Shown piece by piece: positions 29,177 through 39,466 of a stretch of DNA of 64,000 bases. This DNA is from Variovorax sp. N23. GTDB lineage: Bacteria > Pseudomonadota > Gammaproteobacteria > Burkholderiales > Burkholderiaceae_C. The stretch spans positions 1-64,000 of the forward strand of contig NZ_JAOOPY010000009.1 in NCBI RefSeq assembly GCF_025486315.1. The letters are read 5' to 3'. Under the pieces are notes generated by a model. That model was not told the DNA's origin and did no database searches. It saw nothing but the letters and a program-made list of their open reading frames with translations. The translations under genes were made by a program, and so were the position numbers. Numbering within the stretch: the stretch's first letter is position 1; the number at the start of each line of letters is the position of its first letter.

Positions 29177-30601
29177 ATGATCGCCATCGACCCCACCCTT
29201 TCGACCCCGCTGGTGCGCCAGGTCTACGACGCCTTGCTGCGCGACATCTCGTCGAGCGCGATGAAGCCCGGCGACAAGCTGCCCTCGGTCCGCGGGCTCG
29301 CAAAATCCTGCGGCGTGAGCACCATGACGGTGACCAACGCCTACCAGCGCCTGGTCGCCGAAGGCCATGTCGAAGCGCGCAGCGCCAGCGGCTACTACGT
29401 CGCGGCGGCCGAACGCTCGGGCACGCGGCGCAAGCCCTTCGCCGGCCGCACCTCGGTCGATTCGCTGTGGCTGCTCAAGCATGTGTACGAGGACGACCGC
29501 AGCCTGCTGAACGCGGGCTGCGGCTGGGTGCCGCCGGAACTGCTGCACACCGAAGGCGTGCGGCGCGCGCTGGCCGCGCTCTCGCGCAAGTCGGCCGCGG
29601 GCCTGGCGAACTACGGCAACCCCTACGGCTACCTGCCGCTGCGCCAGCAGATCCAGGTGCTGCTGGCGCAGAAGGGCATCGAGGCGCCGCCGCACCAGAT
29701 CGTGCTGACGCACGGTGCGTCGCAGGCACTCATCCTCGCGGCGCGCTGCCTGCTGCAGCCGCACGACGTGGTGCTGGTCGACGAGCCCAGCTCCACCAAC
29801 CTGTTCGCCATGCTGCGTTCGCTCGACCTGAAGCTCGTGGGCATCGAGCGCACCGCGCAGGGCCCCGACCTGGAGGCCCTGCGCACGCTCGCGCAGCGGC
29901 ACCGGGCCAAGGCCTTCTTCACCACCGCCAACCTGCACAACCCCACCGGCAGCCAGTGCAGCCCGGCCGTCGCCTACCAGCTGCTGCGGCTGGCGGAGCA
30001 GTTGGACTTCCACATCGTCGACAACGACACGATGTCCGGCCTGGAGCCGCCGGGCGCCACCTCGTTGGCGAGCCTCGACCGCCTGCAGCGCGTGATCCAC
30101 ATCGGCAGCTTCTCGAAGACGGTGTCGCCCAGCCTGCGCGTGGGTTTCGTGGCGTGCAGCGAGGAGTTCGCGGAGAAGCTCATCCTGCACAAGATGGTCA
30201 ACAGCCTCACCACCTCCGAGCTCAACGAGAAGCTGCTGCACGGCGTGCTGGCCGAGGGCCGCTTCCGCACCCACCTGACGCGCCTGGCCGAGCAGCTGCG
30301 CGCGGCGCAGGAGAAGGTGTGCGACGGGCTGGAGGCGGCCGGCATGCAGCTCTTCCTGCGGCCGGCGGGCGGGCCCTTCTTGTGGGCGCGCTTCGAGCGC
30401 GACGACGTCGACATGCGCGCGCTCGCGCAGCGCGCCATCGCCGAAGGCTTCCTGCTGGCGCCGGGCGACCTGTTCCGCACCGACCTCGGCCCGACGCCGT
30501 GGCTGCGCTTCAACGTGGGCTATGCCGACGATGCGCGGCTCTATCGCTACCTGGCGGCGGAAGGCGGGCGCTCGCGCCTCAAGCGGAGCGCCGCGCGCTG
30601 A
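29177..30601 (+). CDS. MocR-type regulator: GntR HTH fused to a PLP aminotransferase-like domain
   Basis: 474 residues. The N-terminal GntR winged helix (YDALLRDISSSAMKPGDKLPSV, then SCGVSTMTVTNAYQRLVAEG) is joined by a linker to a fold-type-I aminotransferase domain. The PLP lysine is in GSFSKTVSPSLRVGF, and NPTGSQ and the Asp of HIVDNDTMSG are also present. MocR proteins usually sense an amine, amino acid or PLP adduct. Being divergent from the oligopeptide/AzlCD/amidase operon, it probably controls that operon. Confidence 0.93.
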   Translation: MIAIDPTLSTPLVRQVYDALLRDISSSAMKPGDKLPSVRGLAKSCGVSTMTVTNAYQRLVAEGHVEARSASGYYVAAAERSGTRRKPFAGRTSVDSLWLLKHVYEDDRSLLNAGCGWVPPELLHTEGVRRALAALSRKSAAGLANYGNPYGYLPLRQQIQVLLAQKGIEAPPHQIVLTHGASQALILAARCLLQPHDVVLVDEPSSTNLFAMLRSLDLKLVGIERTAQGPDLEALRTLAQRHRAKAFFTTANLHNPTGSQCSPAVAYQLLRLAEQLDFHIVDNDTMSGLEPPGATSLASLDRLQRVIHIGSFSKTVSPSLRVGFVACSEEFAEKLILHKMVNSLTTSELNEKLLHGVLAEGRFRTHLTRLAEQLRAAQEKVCDGLEAAGMQLFLRPAGGPFLWARFERDDVDMRALAQRAIAEGFLLAPGDLFRTDLGPTPWLRFNVGYADDARLYRYLAAEGGRSRLKRSAAR

Positions 30602-30604
30602 GGC

Positions 30605-31546
30605 TCACACCGCCGCGTGCGCCGCCACCAGGCATTCCTGGAACAGCTGCGCCGCGCGCGACGGCGCCGGCGAACGCCGCAGCACGCTGACGAAGCGGCA
30701 GGCATAGCGGAAGCGCTTGGGCGCCACCGCCTGCATCAGCCCCTCCTGCTCGAAGCCCTTGGCGTAGTGATCGGGCAGGAAGCCCAGGTACTGGCCCGAC
30801 AGCACCAGCATCGCGATCGCCTCCTGGTCGAAGCCGGTGGCCTTGCGCACCAGCCGGGCGCGGTGGCTCAGTTCCATGTTGGGCGAGTGGAAGCCCAGGC
30901 CGGCGAAGGCGTGGGCGCGCAGTTTCTCCCACGTCAGCCCGGCATGCGCCGCACCGAACAGCGGGTGGCGCGCGCCGCAATACAGCAGCATCGTCTCGCC
31001 GAACAGGTCCGCATAAGCCAGCGTCTTGGAGCTGCGGTGCGCCGGGATGATGCCGACCTGGAAGGCGCCGTCGATCACGCCGCGCTCGATGGCGTTGATC
31101 GAACCGACGTGGAGGTTCAGCCGCACCTCGGGCGCCCGCGCGGAGAAGCGCGCGATGGCATCGCCCACGTGTGCCTGCGGGTTGCTCGCCGTCTTGTCGA
31201 ACACCGCCACGTCGAGCTGCCCGCCCATGCGGTGGTGGATGTCGTCGATGCTGCTGCGGAAGGCCTCGACCGAGGCCAGCAGGCGCAGCGTCTCGTCGTA
31301 GACGCGCTGGCCCTCGGGCGTGAGCGCGAAGCCGGCCCGCCCGCGCCGGCACAGCACCAGGCCCATGCGCGTCTCCAGGTCCTTGACGTGGCGGCTCACG
31401 GTGGAGGTGCCGATGTTCAGTTCCAGCTCGGCCGCCGCCATGCCGCCGCATTCGACGACGCTCTTGAACACCTTGAGCAGGCGCAGGTCCATGTCGCTCA
31501 GCTGGCCGAGCAGGGCGCGTGATTTTTCGGGGGGATTTACTTGCAT
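30605..31546 (-). CDS. LysR-family transcriptional regulator
   Basis: 313 residues with HTH (DLRLLKVFKSVVECGGMAAAE, GTSTVSRHVKDLETRMG) and a substrate-binding domain. It is divergent from the omega-aminotransferase gene (111-bp gap) and so its probable regulator. Its 3-prime end is only 3 bp from the end of the convergent MocR gene, with no room for a terminator between them. Confidence 0.87.
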   Translation of the reverse strand: MQVNPPEKSRALLGQLSDMDLRLLKVFKSVVECGGMAAAELELNIGTSTVSRHVKDLETRMGLVLCRRGRAGFALTPEGQRVYDETLRLLASVEAFRSSIDDIHHRMGGQLDVAVFDKTASNPQAHVGDAIARFSARAPEVRLNLHVGSINAIERGVIDGAFQVGIIPAHRSSKTLAYADLFGETMLLYCGARHPLFGAAHAGLTWEKLRAHAFAGLGFHSPNMELSHRARLVRKATGFDQEAIAMLVLSGQYLGFLPDHYAKGFEQEGLMQAVAPKRFRYACRFVSVLRRSPAPSRAAQLFQECLVAAHAAV

Positions 31547-31657
31547 GGATGCTCAAGTGAACTTCGATATTGCGCCATTTTCAGGAATAAGCGCGCGGCG
31601 AACAATCCGGCGAACCGATTCATTCCTTCCACCCCCACGCCCGCCGCGGCCCCGCCC

Positions 31658-33010
<1,353 letters not shown>

Positions 33011-33182
33011 GAACGTATGAATGAACCTGCTGCGCGCGCCGATCTCGCATCTGCGGTCCTCACCGCACGCCAGTGCGGTTCCGGTCCTCGACGCAAGCTC
33101 GGCGCGCTCGCGACGGTTCCTTCGCACGTTCTGAGCGCCCCATGACGTAAGCAAGCCGCCAGTCATTGGCGCCTAAACTGCC

Positions 33183-33227
33183 AAGCCCGAGGTCCGGATA
33201 CACCGGCCCGGGCTTTTTGTTTTTTTG
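33183..33227 (+). terminator. Intrinsic terminator of the omega-aminotransferase gene
   Basis: AAGCCCG (33183-33189) pairs with CGGGCTT (33209-33215). Inner CCGG/CCGG pairs surround an ATACA loop, and T-runs follow. It lies 172 bp after the stop; the stretch 33011-33180 holds no convincing ORF. Confidence 0.75.
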
Positions 33228-33257
33228 CCGACGGGCCGCCCCGAGGCAAAAAGCGCC

Positions 33258-33302
33258 CCCTCGGGGGGCAGCGACCCGCGTAGCGGCGGAGCGTGGGGGC
33301 CA
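33258..33302. repeat. Dispersed GC-rich intergenic repeat, copy C
   Basis: CGCCCCCTCGGGGGGCAGCG followed by GCGTAGCGGCGGAGCGTGGGGG, the CCCCC-n-GGGGG...GGGGG layout also found near 7411, 14,983 and 22,687. It lies directly upstream of the ribosome site of the GMC oxidoreductase gene. Confidence 0.5.
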
Positions 33303-33321
33303 TTTCTTTGGAGACAACGCG

Positions 33322-34962
33322 TTGAGCGACACCACATTCGACTACATCGTCATCGGCGGCGGCACGGCCGGCGCGCTGATGTGCAACCGGCTCTCGGCGG
33401 ACAAGCGCAAGCGCGTGCTGCTGATCGAGGCCGGCCGACGGGACGACTACCACTGGATCCACATTCCGGTCGGCTACCTCTACTGCATCGGCAACCCGCG
33501 CACCGACTGGCTCTACAGCACCGAGCCCGACCCGGGCCTGAACGGCCGCACGCTGCGCTACCCACGCGGCAAGACGCTCGGCGGCAGTTCCAGCATCAAC
33601 GGGATGATCTACATGCGCGGCCAGTCGCGCGACTACGACCAGTGGGCGCAGCTCACCGGCGACGACACCTGGCGGTGGGAGCACGTGCTGCCCGCCTTCA
33701 AGCGGCACGAGGACCACTACCTCGGCGCCGACGAGATGCACGGCGCGGGCGGCGAATGGCGCGTGGAGAAGCAGCGCCTGCGCTGGGACATCCTCGACGC
33801 CTTCGCGCAGGCCGCGCAGGAAGCCGGCATTCCGCATTCCACCGACTTCAACCGCGGCAGCAACGAGGGCGTGGGCTACTTCCAGGTCAACCAGAAGAAC
33901 GGCTGGCGCTGGAACACGGCCAAGGCCTTCCTGCGGCCGACCTGCTACGGCCGGCCGAACTTCGAGATGTGGACCTGCGCACAGGTCACCAAGCTGATCG
34001 TCGAGACGCAAGCCGACGGCTCGCAGCGCTGCACCGGGGCGCACGTGTGGGACGGCCAGGAGATGGTGACGGTGCACGCCACGGCCGAGGTGCTGCTGTG
34101 CGCCGGCAGCATCGGCTCGCCGCAGACGCTGCAGCTGTCGGGCATCGGCCCGGCCGACCTGCTGCGCGAGCGCGGCATCGACGTGGTGGCCGACCTGCCC
34201 GGCGTGGGCGCGAACCTGCAGGACCACCTGCAGATCCGCGCGGTGTTCAAGATCGACGGCGCACCGACGCTCAACGTGCTGGCGTCCTCGATGATGGGCA
34301 AGGCGAAGATCGGCCTCGAGTACCTGATGAAGCGCAGCGGCCCGATGAGCATGGCGCCGTCGCAGCTGGGCGCCTTCACGCGCAGTTCGCCCGACCATGA
34401 ATGGCCGAACCTCGAATACCACGTGCAGCCGCTGTCGCTCGACGCCTTCGGTGACCCGCTGCACGCCTTCCCCGCCTTCACCGCGAGCGTGTGCAACCTG
34501 AACCCGACCAGCCGCGGCTCGGTGCGCATCAAGAGCGCGCGCTTCGAGGACGCGCCGGCCATCGCACCCAACTACCTGAGCACCGACGAAGACCGCAAGG
34601 TCGCAGCCGACTCGCTGCGCGTCACCCGCCGCATCGCCGCGCAGCCGGCGCTCGCCAAATACAAGCCGGTGGAGTGGAAGCCGGGCCCGCAGTACGAGAG
34701 CGACGACGACCTGGCGCGCCTGGCCGGCGACATCGCGACCACGATCTTCCATCCGGTGGGCACCACGAAGATGGGCGCCGACGGCGACCCGATGGCGGTG
34801 CTGGATGCACGCTTGCGGGTGCGCGACGGGCGTGGGGGTTTGATTGCTGGCCTGCGCGTCGTCGATGCGGGGGCGATGCCGACGATCACGAGCGGGAACA
34901 CGAACAGTCCGACGTTGATGATGGCGGAGAAGGCGGCGGGGTGGGTTCGTCTGGGCGACTGA
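33322..34962 (+). CDS. GMC-family FAD oxidoreductase (choline-dehydrogenase-like)
   Basis: 546-residue flavoprotein. FAD motif DYIVIGGGTAGALMCNRLS is at the N-terminus. GMC signature 1 is near residue 80 (GRTLRYPRGKTLGGSSSING) and signature 2 near 265 (GSIGSPQTLQLSGIGP). The catalytic His is in FHPVGTTKMG and the second active-site residue in GNTNSPT. The start is TTG at 33322 behind TTGGAG; no in-frame ATG gives the FAD motif. Substrate alcohol unknown. A 536-bp repeat-rich gap follows. Confidence 0.9.
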   Translation: MSDTTFDYIVIGGGTAGALMCNRLSADKRKRVLLIEAGRRDDYHWIHIPVGYLYCIGNPRTDWLYSTEPDPGLNGRTLRYPRGKTLGGSSSINGMIYMRGQSRDYDQWAQLTGDDTWRWEHVLPAFKRHEDHYLGADEMHGAGGEWRVEKQRLRWDILDAFAQAAQEAGIPHSTDFNRGSNEGVGYFQVNQKNGWRWNTAKAFLRPTCYGRPNFEMWTCAQVTKLIVETQADGSQRCTGAHVWDGQEMVTVHATAEVLLCAGSIGSPQTLQLSGIGPADLLRERGIDVVADLPGVGANLQDHLQIRAVFKIDGAPTLNVLASSMMGKAKIGLEYLMKRSGPMSMAPSQLGAFTRSSPDHEWPNLEYHVQPLSLDAFGDPLHAFPAFTASVCNLNPTSRGSVRIKSARFEDAPAIAPNYLSTDEDRKVAADSLRVTRRIAAQPALAKYKPVEWKPGPQYESDDDLARLAGDIATTIFHPVGTTKMGADGDPMAVLDARLRVRDGRGGLIAGLRVVDAGAMPTITSGNTNSPTLMMAEKAAGWVRLGD

Positions 34963-35009
34963 CGGCGGCTTGACGTCGCTGGCGTTTGGCGTTTGGCGTT
35001 GCTGAGAGC

Positions 35010-35237
35010 GCCCGGCAGACGGTGCGGGCCGAACGACCCCGGTGCGCCGGCCGCTTCGCGGCTGCCCTGCGGTGCTCGCGCCATCGGCTGCGTCGCAGAA
35101 CTCGCTGCGTTCACTTCGTTCTCTTCGCTCAGACAGCTGCGACGAGTCAGATGTTGAAGCGCGCTGCGCGCGCAGCCGATGGCGCTGCGCGCCTCGGCGG
35201 CGCACAGGAGCCGCCCGGCCCGCACCGCCTGCCGGGC
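35010..35237. repeat. Nested long inverted repeat 1
   Basis: Outer 21-bp arms (35010-35030 and 35217-35237) are reverse complements with one mismatch. Inner 15-bp arms (35078-35092 and 35171-35185) are perfect (GCGCCATCGGCTGCG). The whole can fold into one branched hairpin. It lies in the gap between the convergent GMC and binding-protein genes, where no credible ORF is seen. Confidence 0.75.
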
Positions 35238-35294
35238 TTGGTGGGCGCGCGACGACTGCGCTCGCCGCGGAGAGATGCACAACGGACGCGTCCA

Positions 35295-35480
35295 CGTCGG
35301 CGGGTGGTAGGCCTGTGGGCGGCTGTGGAGCCTGCGGCGAGCACCGCAGTGGCAGGCGGATCAGGGCCGCGCATGTTTGAGCGAAGCGAGTTTGCGCGGA
35401 CCCCGCCTGACGCGAGGAGCAGCAGCGAAGCCCGAAGGGCCGCAGGCGTCTGCCGCCCGCAGGCCTACCGCCCGCCGACG
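35295..35480. repeat. Long inverted repeat 2
   Basis: 29-bp arms (35295-35323 and 35452-35480; core GGTAGGCCTGTGGGCGGC) with two mismatches enclose 128 bp. It follows repeat 1 by 57 bp and ends 18 bp before the stop of the ABC binding-protein gene. It may end transcription from that side. Confidence 0.75.
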
Positions 35481-35498
35481 CCCCACGCAATCAAGCAA

Positions 35499-36575
35499 TC
35501 ACCGCTCGATCGTCTTGTTCCACCGCGCATTCCAGGCCGGACGGTTCGCATTGATGCTCTCCCAATCCACCGTGATCGCCGTCTTCATGTAGCCGTTGAT
35601 CGCGGCCACCTGCGCGACGCCTTCACCCACGACCGGCGCCTTGGGGTTGGTCGGGATCTGGCTGCCGTACTGCAGCACGTTGGCCTGCGCCAGCGGCGAG
35701 AGCAGGAACTCGGTCAGCTTCTGCGCCAGCTCGGGTTCGCTGTTGTTGGCGATCACGCACTGACCGACGATCAGCGTCACCGCGCCTTCCTTGGGGTTCG
35801 CGTATTCGACCGGGATGCCCTTGGTCTTCATGGCGGCCACGCCCGTCGGCGTCAGCGGGAAGATCGCGGCCTCGTTGGTCTGAACCATCTCCGAGAGCTT
35901 GGCCGAGCTCGGGATGTACTCCAGCACGTTCGGGCCGATGGTCGTCGGCCAGGCCTTGAAGCCCGGCTCGACGTTCTTCTCGCTACCACCCTGGATGCGG
36001 TTGAACATCAGGAAGCCGTGCAGCCCGAAGGACGACGCCGAGGCCGACTGGAACACCACCTTGCCCTTGTACTTCGGGTCGGCCAGGTCCATCCACGAGG
36101 TGGGCGGTGCCCAGCCCTTCTCCTTGAACATCTTGGCGTTGTAGGCCAGGCCGGTCATGCCCAGGCTCACGCCGCTGGCCATGTCGCCCTTGAAGCGCGC
36201 GGCCGGGTAGATCTCGTTGAGCGCAGCGCTCGGGCGTTGCTTCTCGCACAGGCCCATGCCGATGGCGCGAACCATCACGCCGTCGTCGAGGAACATCACG
36301 TGCATCTGCGGACGTTCCTTGTTGGCCTGCGCCTTGGCCAGGATGTCGGACGAGGTGCCGGGCACGACCACCACCTTCACGTTGTTGGCCTTCTCGAAGG
36401 CCGGGAAGACGTACTGCGTGTACGCCTTCTCGAAGGTGCCGCCGTTCATGCCGATGTAGATCGTCTTGGTCTGCGCGCTGGCCACGCCGCTGGCGGCCAG
36501 GGCGGCGGCGGCCACCGCGGTGAGAACGGCGCGGCGCACGGCGGCGGACGGTGAGGCGATGCGGGGAGAGGTCAT
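35499..36575 (-). CDS. ABC transporter substrate-binding protein, spermidine/putrescine (PotD/PotF) type
   Basis: 358-residue periplasmic protein with a Sec signal (AAALAASGVASA-QT, cut near residue 35). The SBP_bac_8 body includes KTIYIGMNGGTFEKAY, VPGTSSDILAKAQ, and VFLDDGVMVRA-like sequence after it. The ligand could be a polyamine, an amino acid or an opine. The ATG at 36575 follows GAAAGGAC. Last gene of a seven-gene operon with its own permeases and ATPase upstream. Confidence 0.9.
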   Translation of the reverse strand: MTSPRIASPSAAVRRAVLTAVAAAALAASGVASAQTKTIYIGMNGGTFEKAYTQYVFPAFEKANNVKVVVVPGTSSDILAKAQANKERPQMHVMFLDDGVMVRAIGMGLCEKQRPSAALNEIYPAARFKGDMASGVSLGMTGLAYNAKMFKEKGWAPPTSWMDLADPKYKGKVVFQSASASSFGLHGFLMFNRIQGGSEKNVEPGFKAWPTTIGPNVLEYIPSSAKLSEMVQTNEAAIFPLTPTGVAAMKTKGIPVEYANPKEGAVTLIVGQCVIANNSEPELAQKLTEFLLSPLAQANVLQYGSQIPTNPKAPVVGEGVAQVAAINGYMKTAITVDWESINANRPAWNARWNKTIER

Positions 36576-36621
36576 GGCTGTCCTTTCGGTGGGTGAAGGG
36601 GATGCGGGGGAAGGAAACGGG

Positions 36622-37764
36622 TCAATGCGCGAGTGCGGGCTCGTCGTGGGGCACGGCGGAAAAGCGGTCGATGCGGAAGGCGTCGATGGGCGTGCTGCTG
36701 CGGCCATCGCTCACCAGTTCCGCTAGCACCTCGCCCACGGCGGGCCCGATCTGGAAACCGGCGCCGGCAAAGCCGAAGCCGTGGAACAGCCCGGTCGTCG
36801 TGCGGCTCGGTCCGATCACCGGCTGGCGGTCGGGCAGGTAGCCTTCGGTGCCGCTCCAGGTGCGGATGAAATGGGCATGGCGCAGCACCGGCAGCAGCTC
36901 GATCGCCTGCTCGGCAAGGGCGGCCATCGAGGCGCGGTCGGAACGCGCACGGTCGGCGTCCAGCGCACGGCCTGGCCCGCCGCCCAGCACCAGGTTGCCG
37001 CGCGCCACCTGCCGGCAGTACACGCTGCCGCCTTCCACGCCCAGGCTCCAGTCCATGAAGAAGGGCAGCGGCTCGGTGACCGCCATGGCCGGGTGGCCGG
37101 AATGCATGGGCACCGCGTCGCCGAACTGTTCGGCGACCGCATTGGCCCAGGCGCCGGCGCAGTTGAGCAGCACGGGCGACGTCACCGCCAGCGTGTGGCC
37201 CGCGCGCAGATGGAAGAACTGGCCGTCGTGCGCGATCTCGTCGACGCGCGTGCGTTCGCGGATGTCTGCGCCCGCACGCCGCGCCGCGAGCGCGAAGGCC
37301 GGCGACACCAGGCGTGGATTGGCCTGGCCGTCTTCCATGCAGAGCGAGCCGCCGACGGCCTTGCCGCCGAGCCACGGGCAGCGCTCGCGCAGCCGGGCGC
37401 CGGTGAGGATGTCGATGCCCAGGTCGAAGTCGCGCGCGCTGTCTCGGTAGGCTTCCAGCGCGGCCAGGTCGGCCTCGCTGCGGGCGATCTTGAAGTGGCC
37501 CGAGCGGATGTACTCCCCATCGGTGCCGAGCAGTTCGGGCAGCCGGCCCCAGATCGCATGCGCCCGCTGCGCCAGCGGCAGTTGGCTGATCGGCCGCCCC
37601 TGTCGCCGCACGCCGCCGTAGTTGACGCCGCTGGAGCGCGAGCCGCACAGGTCGCGTTCGAGCAGCACCACGCGCAACCCCCTGCGGCGCAATGCCAGCG
37701 CGGCCGAGCTGCCGACGATGCCGCCGCCGACGATGGCGACATCGGTCACGATGCGCTGCGTCAT
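36622..37764 (-). CDS. FAD-dependent amine/amino-acid dehydrogenase, catalytic subunit (HcnC/sarcosine-oxidase-beta/OoxB-like)
   Basis: 380-residue D-amino-acid-oxidase-fold flavoprotein. FAD motif DVAIVGGGIVGSSAALALRRRG is at the start, GVNYGGVRRQGR near residue 50, and C-terminal GTEGYLPDRQPVIGPS and GFGFAGAGFQIGPAVGE. The start overlaps the upstream gene (ATGA). With the two following upstream subunits it forms a three-component dehydrogenase like opine oxidase, D-hydroxyproline dehydrogenase or HcnABC. The substrate should be what the adjacent ABC system imports. Confidence 0.85.
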   Translation of the reverse strand: MTQRIVTDVAIVGGGIVGSSAALALRRRGLRVVLLERDLCGSRSSGVNYGGVRRQGRPISQLPLAQRAHAIWGRLPELLGTDGEYIRSGHFKIARSEADLAALEAYRDSARDFDLGIDILTGARLRERCPWLGGKAVGGSLCMEDGQANPRLVSPAFALAARRAGADIRERTRVDEIAHDGQFFHLRAGHTLAVTSPVLLNCAGAWANAVAEQFGDAVPMHSGHPAMAVTEPLPFFMDWSLGVEGGSVYCRQVARGNLVLGGGPGRALDADRARSDRASMAALAEQAIELLPVLRHAHFIRTWSGTEGYLPDRQPVIGPSRTTTGLFHGFGFAGAGFQIGPAVGEVLAELVSDGRSSTPIDAFRIDRFSAVPHDEPALAH

Positions 37765-39155
37765 GCGCTCACCCCTTCGTCGGTCGCGGGCACCAAATGG
37801 ATCGGGATCGGCTTGATCGGCGCCTGCCCGCGGAAGCGGCCGACCTGCGCCACCGGCTGACCGGTGGCGTGCGCGAGGATCTCCGCTGCCGCCACGCCGC
37901 ACATGCGGCCCTGGCAACGGCCCATGCCGACGCGCGTGAGCGCCTTGAGGCGGTTCATCTCGTCGGCGCCGCTGTCGGCGATGCTGCGGCGCAGTTCGCC
38001 GGCCGTGACGTTCTCGCAGCGGCACACGACGAGGTCGTCGGGCGCCTGCGCGGCCCAGTCGGCGGGAAAGGGAAAGGCGCGCTCGAGGCCGGCGCGAAAG
38101 CCGGTCAGCCGGGCGAGCTGCTGCTGCAGCACGCCCGTGCGCTGCGTGTCGACGGCGACGCCGCGGTCGGCCAGCAGCGTCAGCGCCGCGAGTTCTCCGG
38201 CCCACTCGGCCGCATCGGCGCCCATGATGCCGGCGCCATCGCCCGCGAGGTACACGCCCGCGACGCTGGAGCGGCCGGCCTCGTCGCGCTCGGGCAGGTG
38301 CGCACGGTGCAGCGGCGCGAACGCGAAGCGGCAGCCGAGCAGGTCGGGCAGCTGAGTTTCCGAACGCAGCGCGTAGCCGAAGCCGACGGCATCGCAATCG
38401 AGCGAACGTTCGCGACCGCCTTCGGCCCAGACGACCGAATGCACGCGTTCATCGCCCTGCATGCGGACCAGTCGCACGCCACCGTGCAGCGCGACACCGT
38501 GCGCGCGCAGCCAGGCGACGTAGGTCACGCCCTTCGCGAACACCGCGGGCTGGCGCAGCATCGCCGGTACAGCTGCGAGCTGATCGGCAAAGCGCGCCGT
38601 GTCGAGCACGGCCGCGACGTCGACGCCGGCCTTCGCATACTGGTACGCCACCAGGTAGAGCAGCGGCCCGGTGCCCGCGAACACCACGTGCGAGCCGATG
38701 GCGCAGCCCTGGAACTTGAGCGCCACCTGCGCGCCGCCGAGCGTGTACACGCCAGGCAGCGTCCAGCCGGGCACGGGCAGCACGCGGTCGGTCGCGCCGG
38801 TGGCGACGATGAGCTGCCGGTAGGGCACGGTGCGCGTGGTCTGCGTCGGGCCGTGCAGCACGTCGAGCTGCTGGTCCTGCACGTTCCACACGAGGCTGTC
38901 GGGGCGGTGGTCGATGCGGTCCTGCACATCGTCGATGGCCGCGTGCACGGCGGTCGCGCGCGTGGCCTCGGTGCCGTAGAGCGTCTGTGGCGTTCGCTTG
39001 AAATGCGCGGGCGGGCGGCGGTAGATCTGGCCGCCGGCACGCGCGGCCTCGTCGATCAGCACCGGGCGCAGGCCGTGCGCCGCGAGCGTCTGCGCGGCGC
39101 GGATGCCGGCCGGGCCGGCACCGACGATCACGGGCGGCAACGCCGTCGCCCTCAT
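37761..39155 (-). CDS. FAD/NAD(P)-binding subunit with BFD-like 2Fe-2S domain (HcnB/OoxA-like)
   Basis: 464 residues. It has a pyridine-nucleotide-disulfide-type FAD domain (PPVIVGAGPAGIRAAQTLAAHG, IVATGATDRVLPVPGW). A BFD-like 2Fe-2S domain follows at about 370-430, with cysteines in VVCRCENVT and GRCQGRMCG. It passes electrons from the catalytic subunit onward. ATGA overlaps join it to both neighbours. Confidence 0.87.
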   Translation of the reverse strand: MRATALPPVIVGAGPAGIRAAQTLAAHGLRPVLIDEAARAGGQIYRRPPAHFKRTPQTLYGTEATRATAVHAAIDDVQDRIDHRPDSLVWNVQDQQLDVLHGPTQTTRTVPYRQLIVATGATDRVLPVPGWTLPGVYTLGGAQVALKFQGCAIGSHVVFAGTGPLLYLVAYQYAKAGVDVAAVLDTARFADQLAAVPAMLRQPAVFAKGVTYVAWLRAHGVALHGGVRLVRMQGDERVHSVVWAEGGRERSLDCDAVGFGYALRSETQLPDLLGCRFAFAPLHRAHLPERDEAGRSSVAGVYLAGDGAGIMGADAAEWAGELAALTLLADRGVAVDTQRTGVLQQQLARLTGFRAGLERAFPFPADWAAQAPDDLVVCRCENVTAGELRRSIADSGADEMNRLKALTRVGMGRCQGRMCGVAAAEILAHATGQPVAQVGRFRGQAPIKPIPIHLVPATDEGVSA

Positions 39156-39466
39156 GCGGGCACCTCCCCGCTCACGCCACTCAGCAATGCCATGCCGGGC
39201 GCGATGAAGGTCGAGCAGGCTCGCAGCCGCGCCCCGTCGGCGGTGGCGATCCAGCAGTCCTGGCAGGCGCCCATCATGCAGAAGCCGGCACGCGGCTCAC
39301 CGCTGAATTCGTTGCGGCGCAGTTGCGCGCTCTGCGTGAGCACGGCGGTCAGCACGGTGTCGCCTTCCAGCGCCTGCGCCGGCCGGCCGTCGAGCGTGAA
39401 CGGCACCGGCGCGCGCTGCGTCTCGGCGACACGGCGCAGCAGTGGTTGAACAGTCGGGAGACTCAT
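39152..39466 (-). CDS. Small 2Fe-2S ferredoxin-like subunit (HcnA-like)
   Basis: 104 residues of the Fer2_4 family, the gamma subunit of HcnA/opine-oxidase/hydroxyproline-dehydrogenase complexes. Cluster cysteines lie in GFCMMGACQDCW and RACST. It overlaps the FAD/NAD subunit gene by 4 nt, and the permease gene upstream also by 4 nt, so transport and oxidation genes form one translationally coupled unit. Confidence 0.88.
   Translation of the reverse strand: MSLPTVQPLLRRVAETQRAPVPFTLDGRPAQALEGDTVLTAVLTQSAQLRRNEFSGEPRAGFCMMGACQDCWIATADGARLRACSTFIAPGMALLSGVSGEVPA

Noticed and set aside
27377..30274. Minus-strand frame of 965 codons that could suggest a giant binding protein
   Set aside because: The part upstream of 28993 is antisense to the MocR gene and lacks sense; the signal peptide begins at 28993.
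26168..30601. Plus-strand open frame of 1477 codons
   Set aside because: Only its last 474 codons (from 29177) are a real gene, the MocR regulator. The rest is antisense to the oligopeptide ABC genes.
36622..39466. Hydrogen cyanide synthase (hcnABC)
   Set aside because: The three subunit types match, but they also match opine oxidase and D-hydroxyproline dehydrogenase, and coupling to an ABC importer favours catabolism. Cyanide production is not supported.
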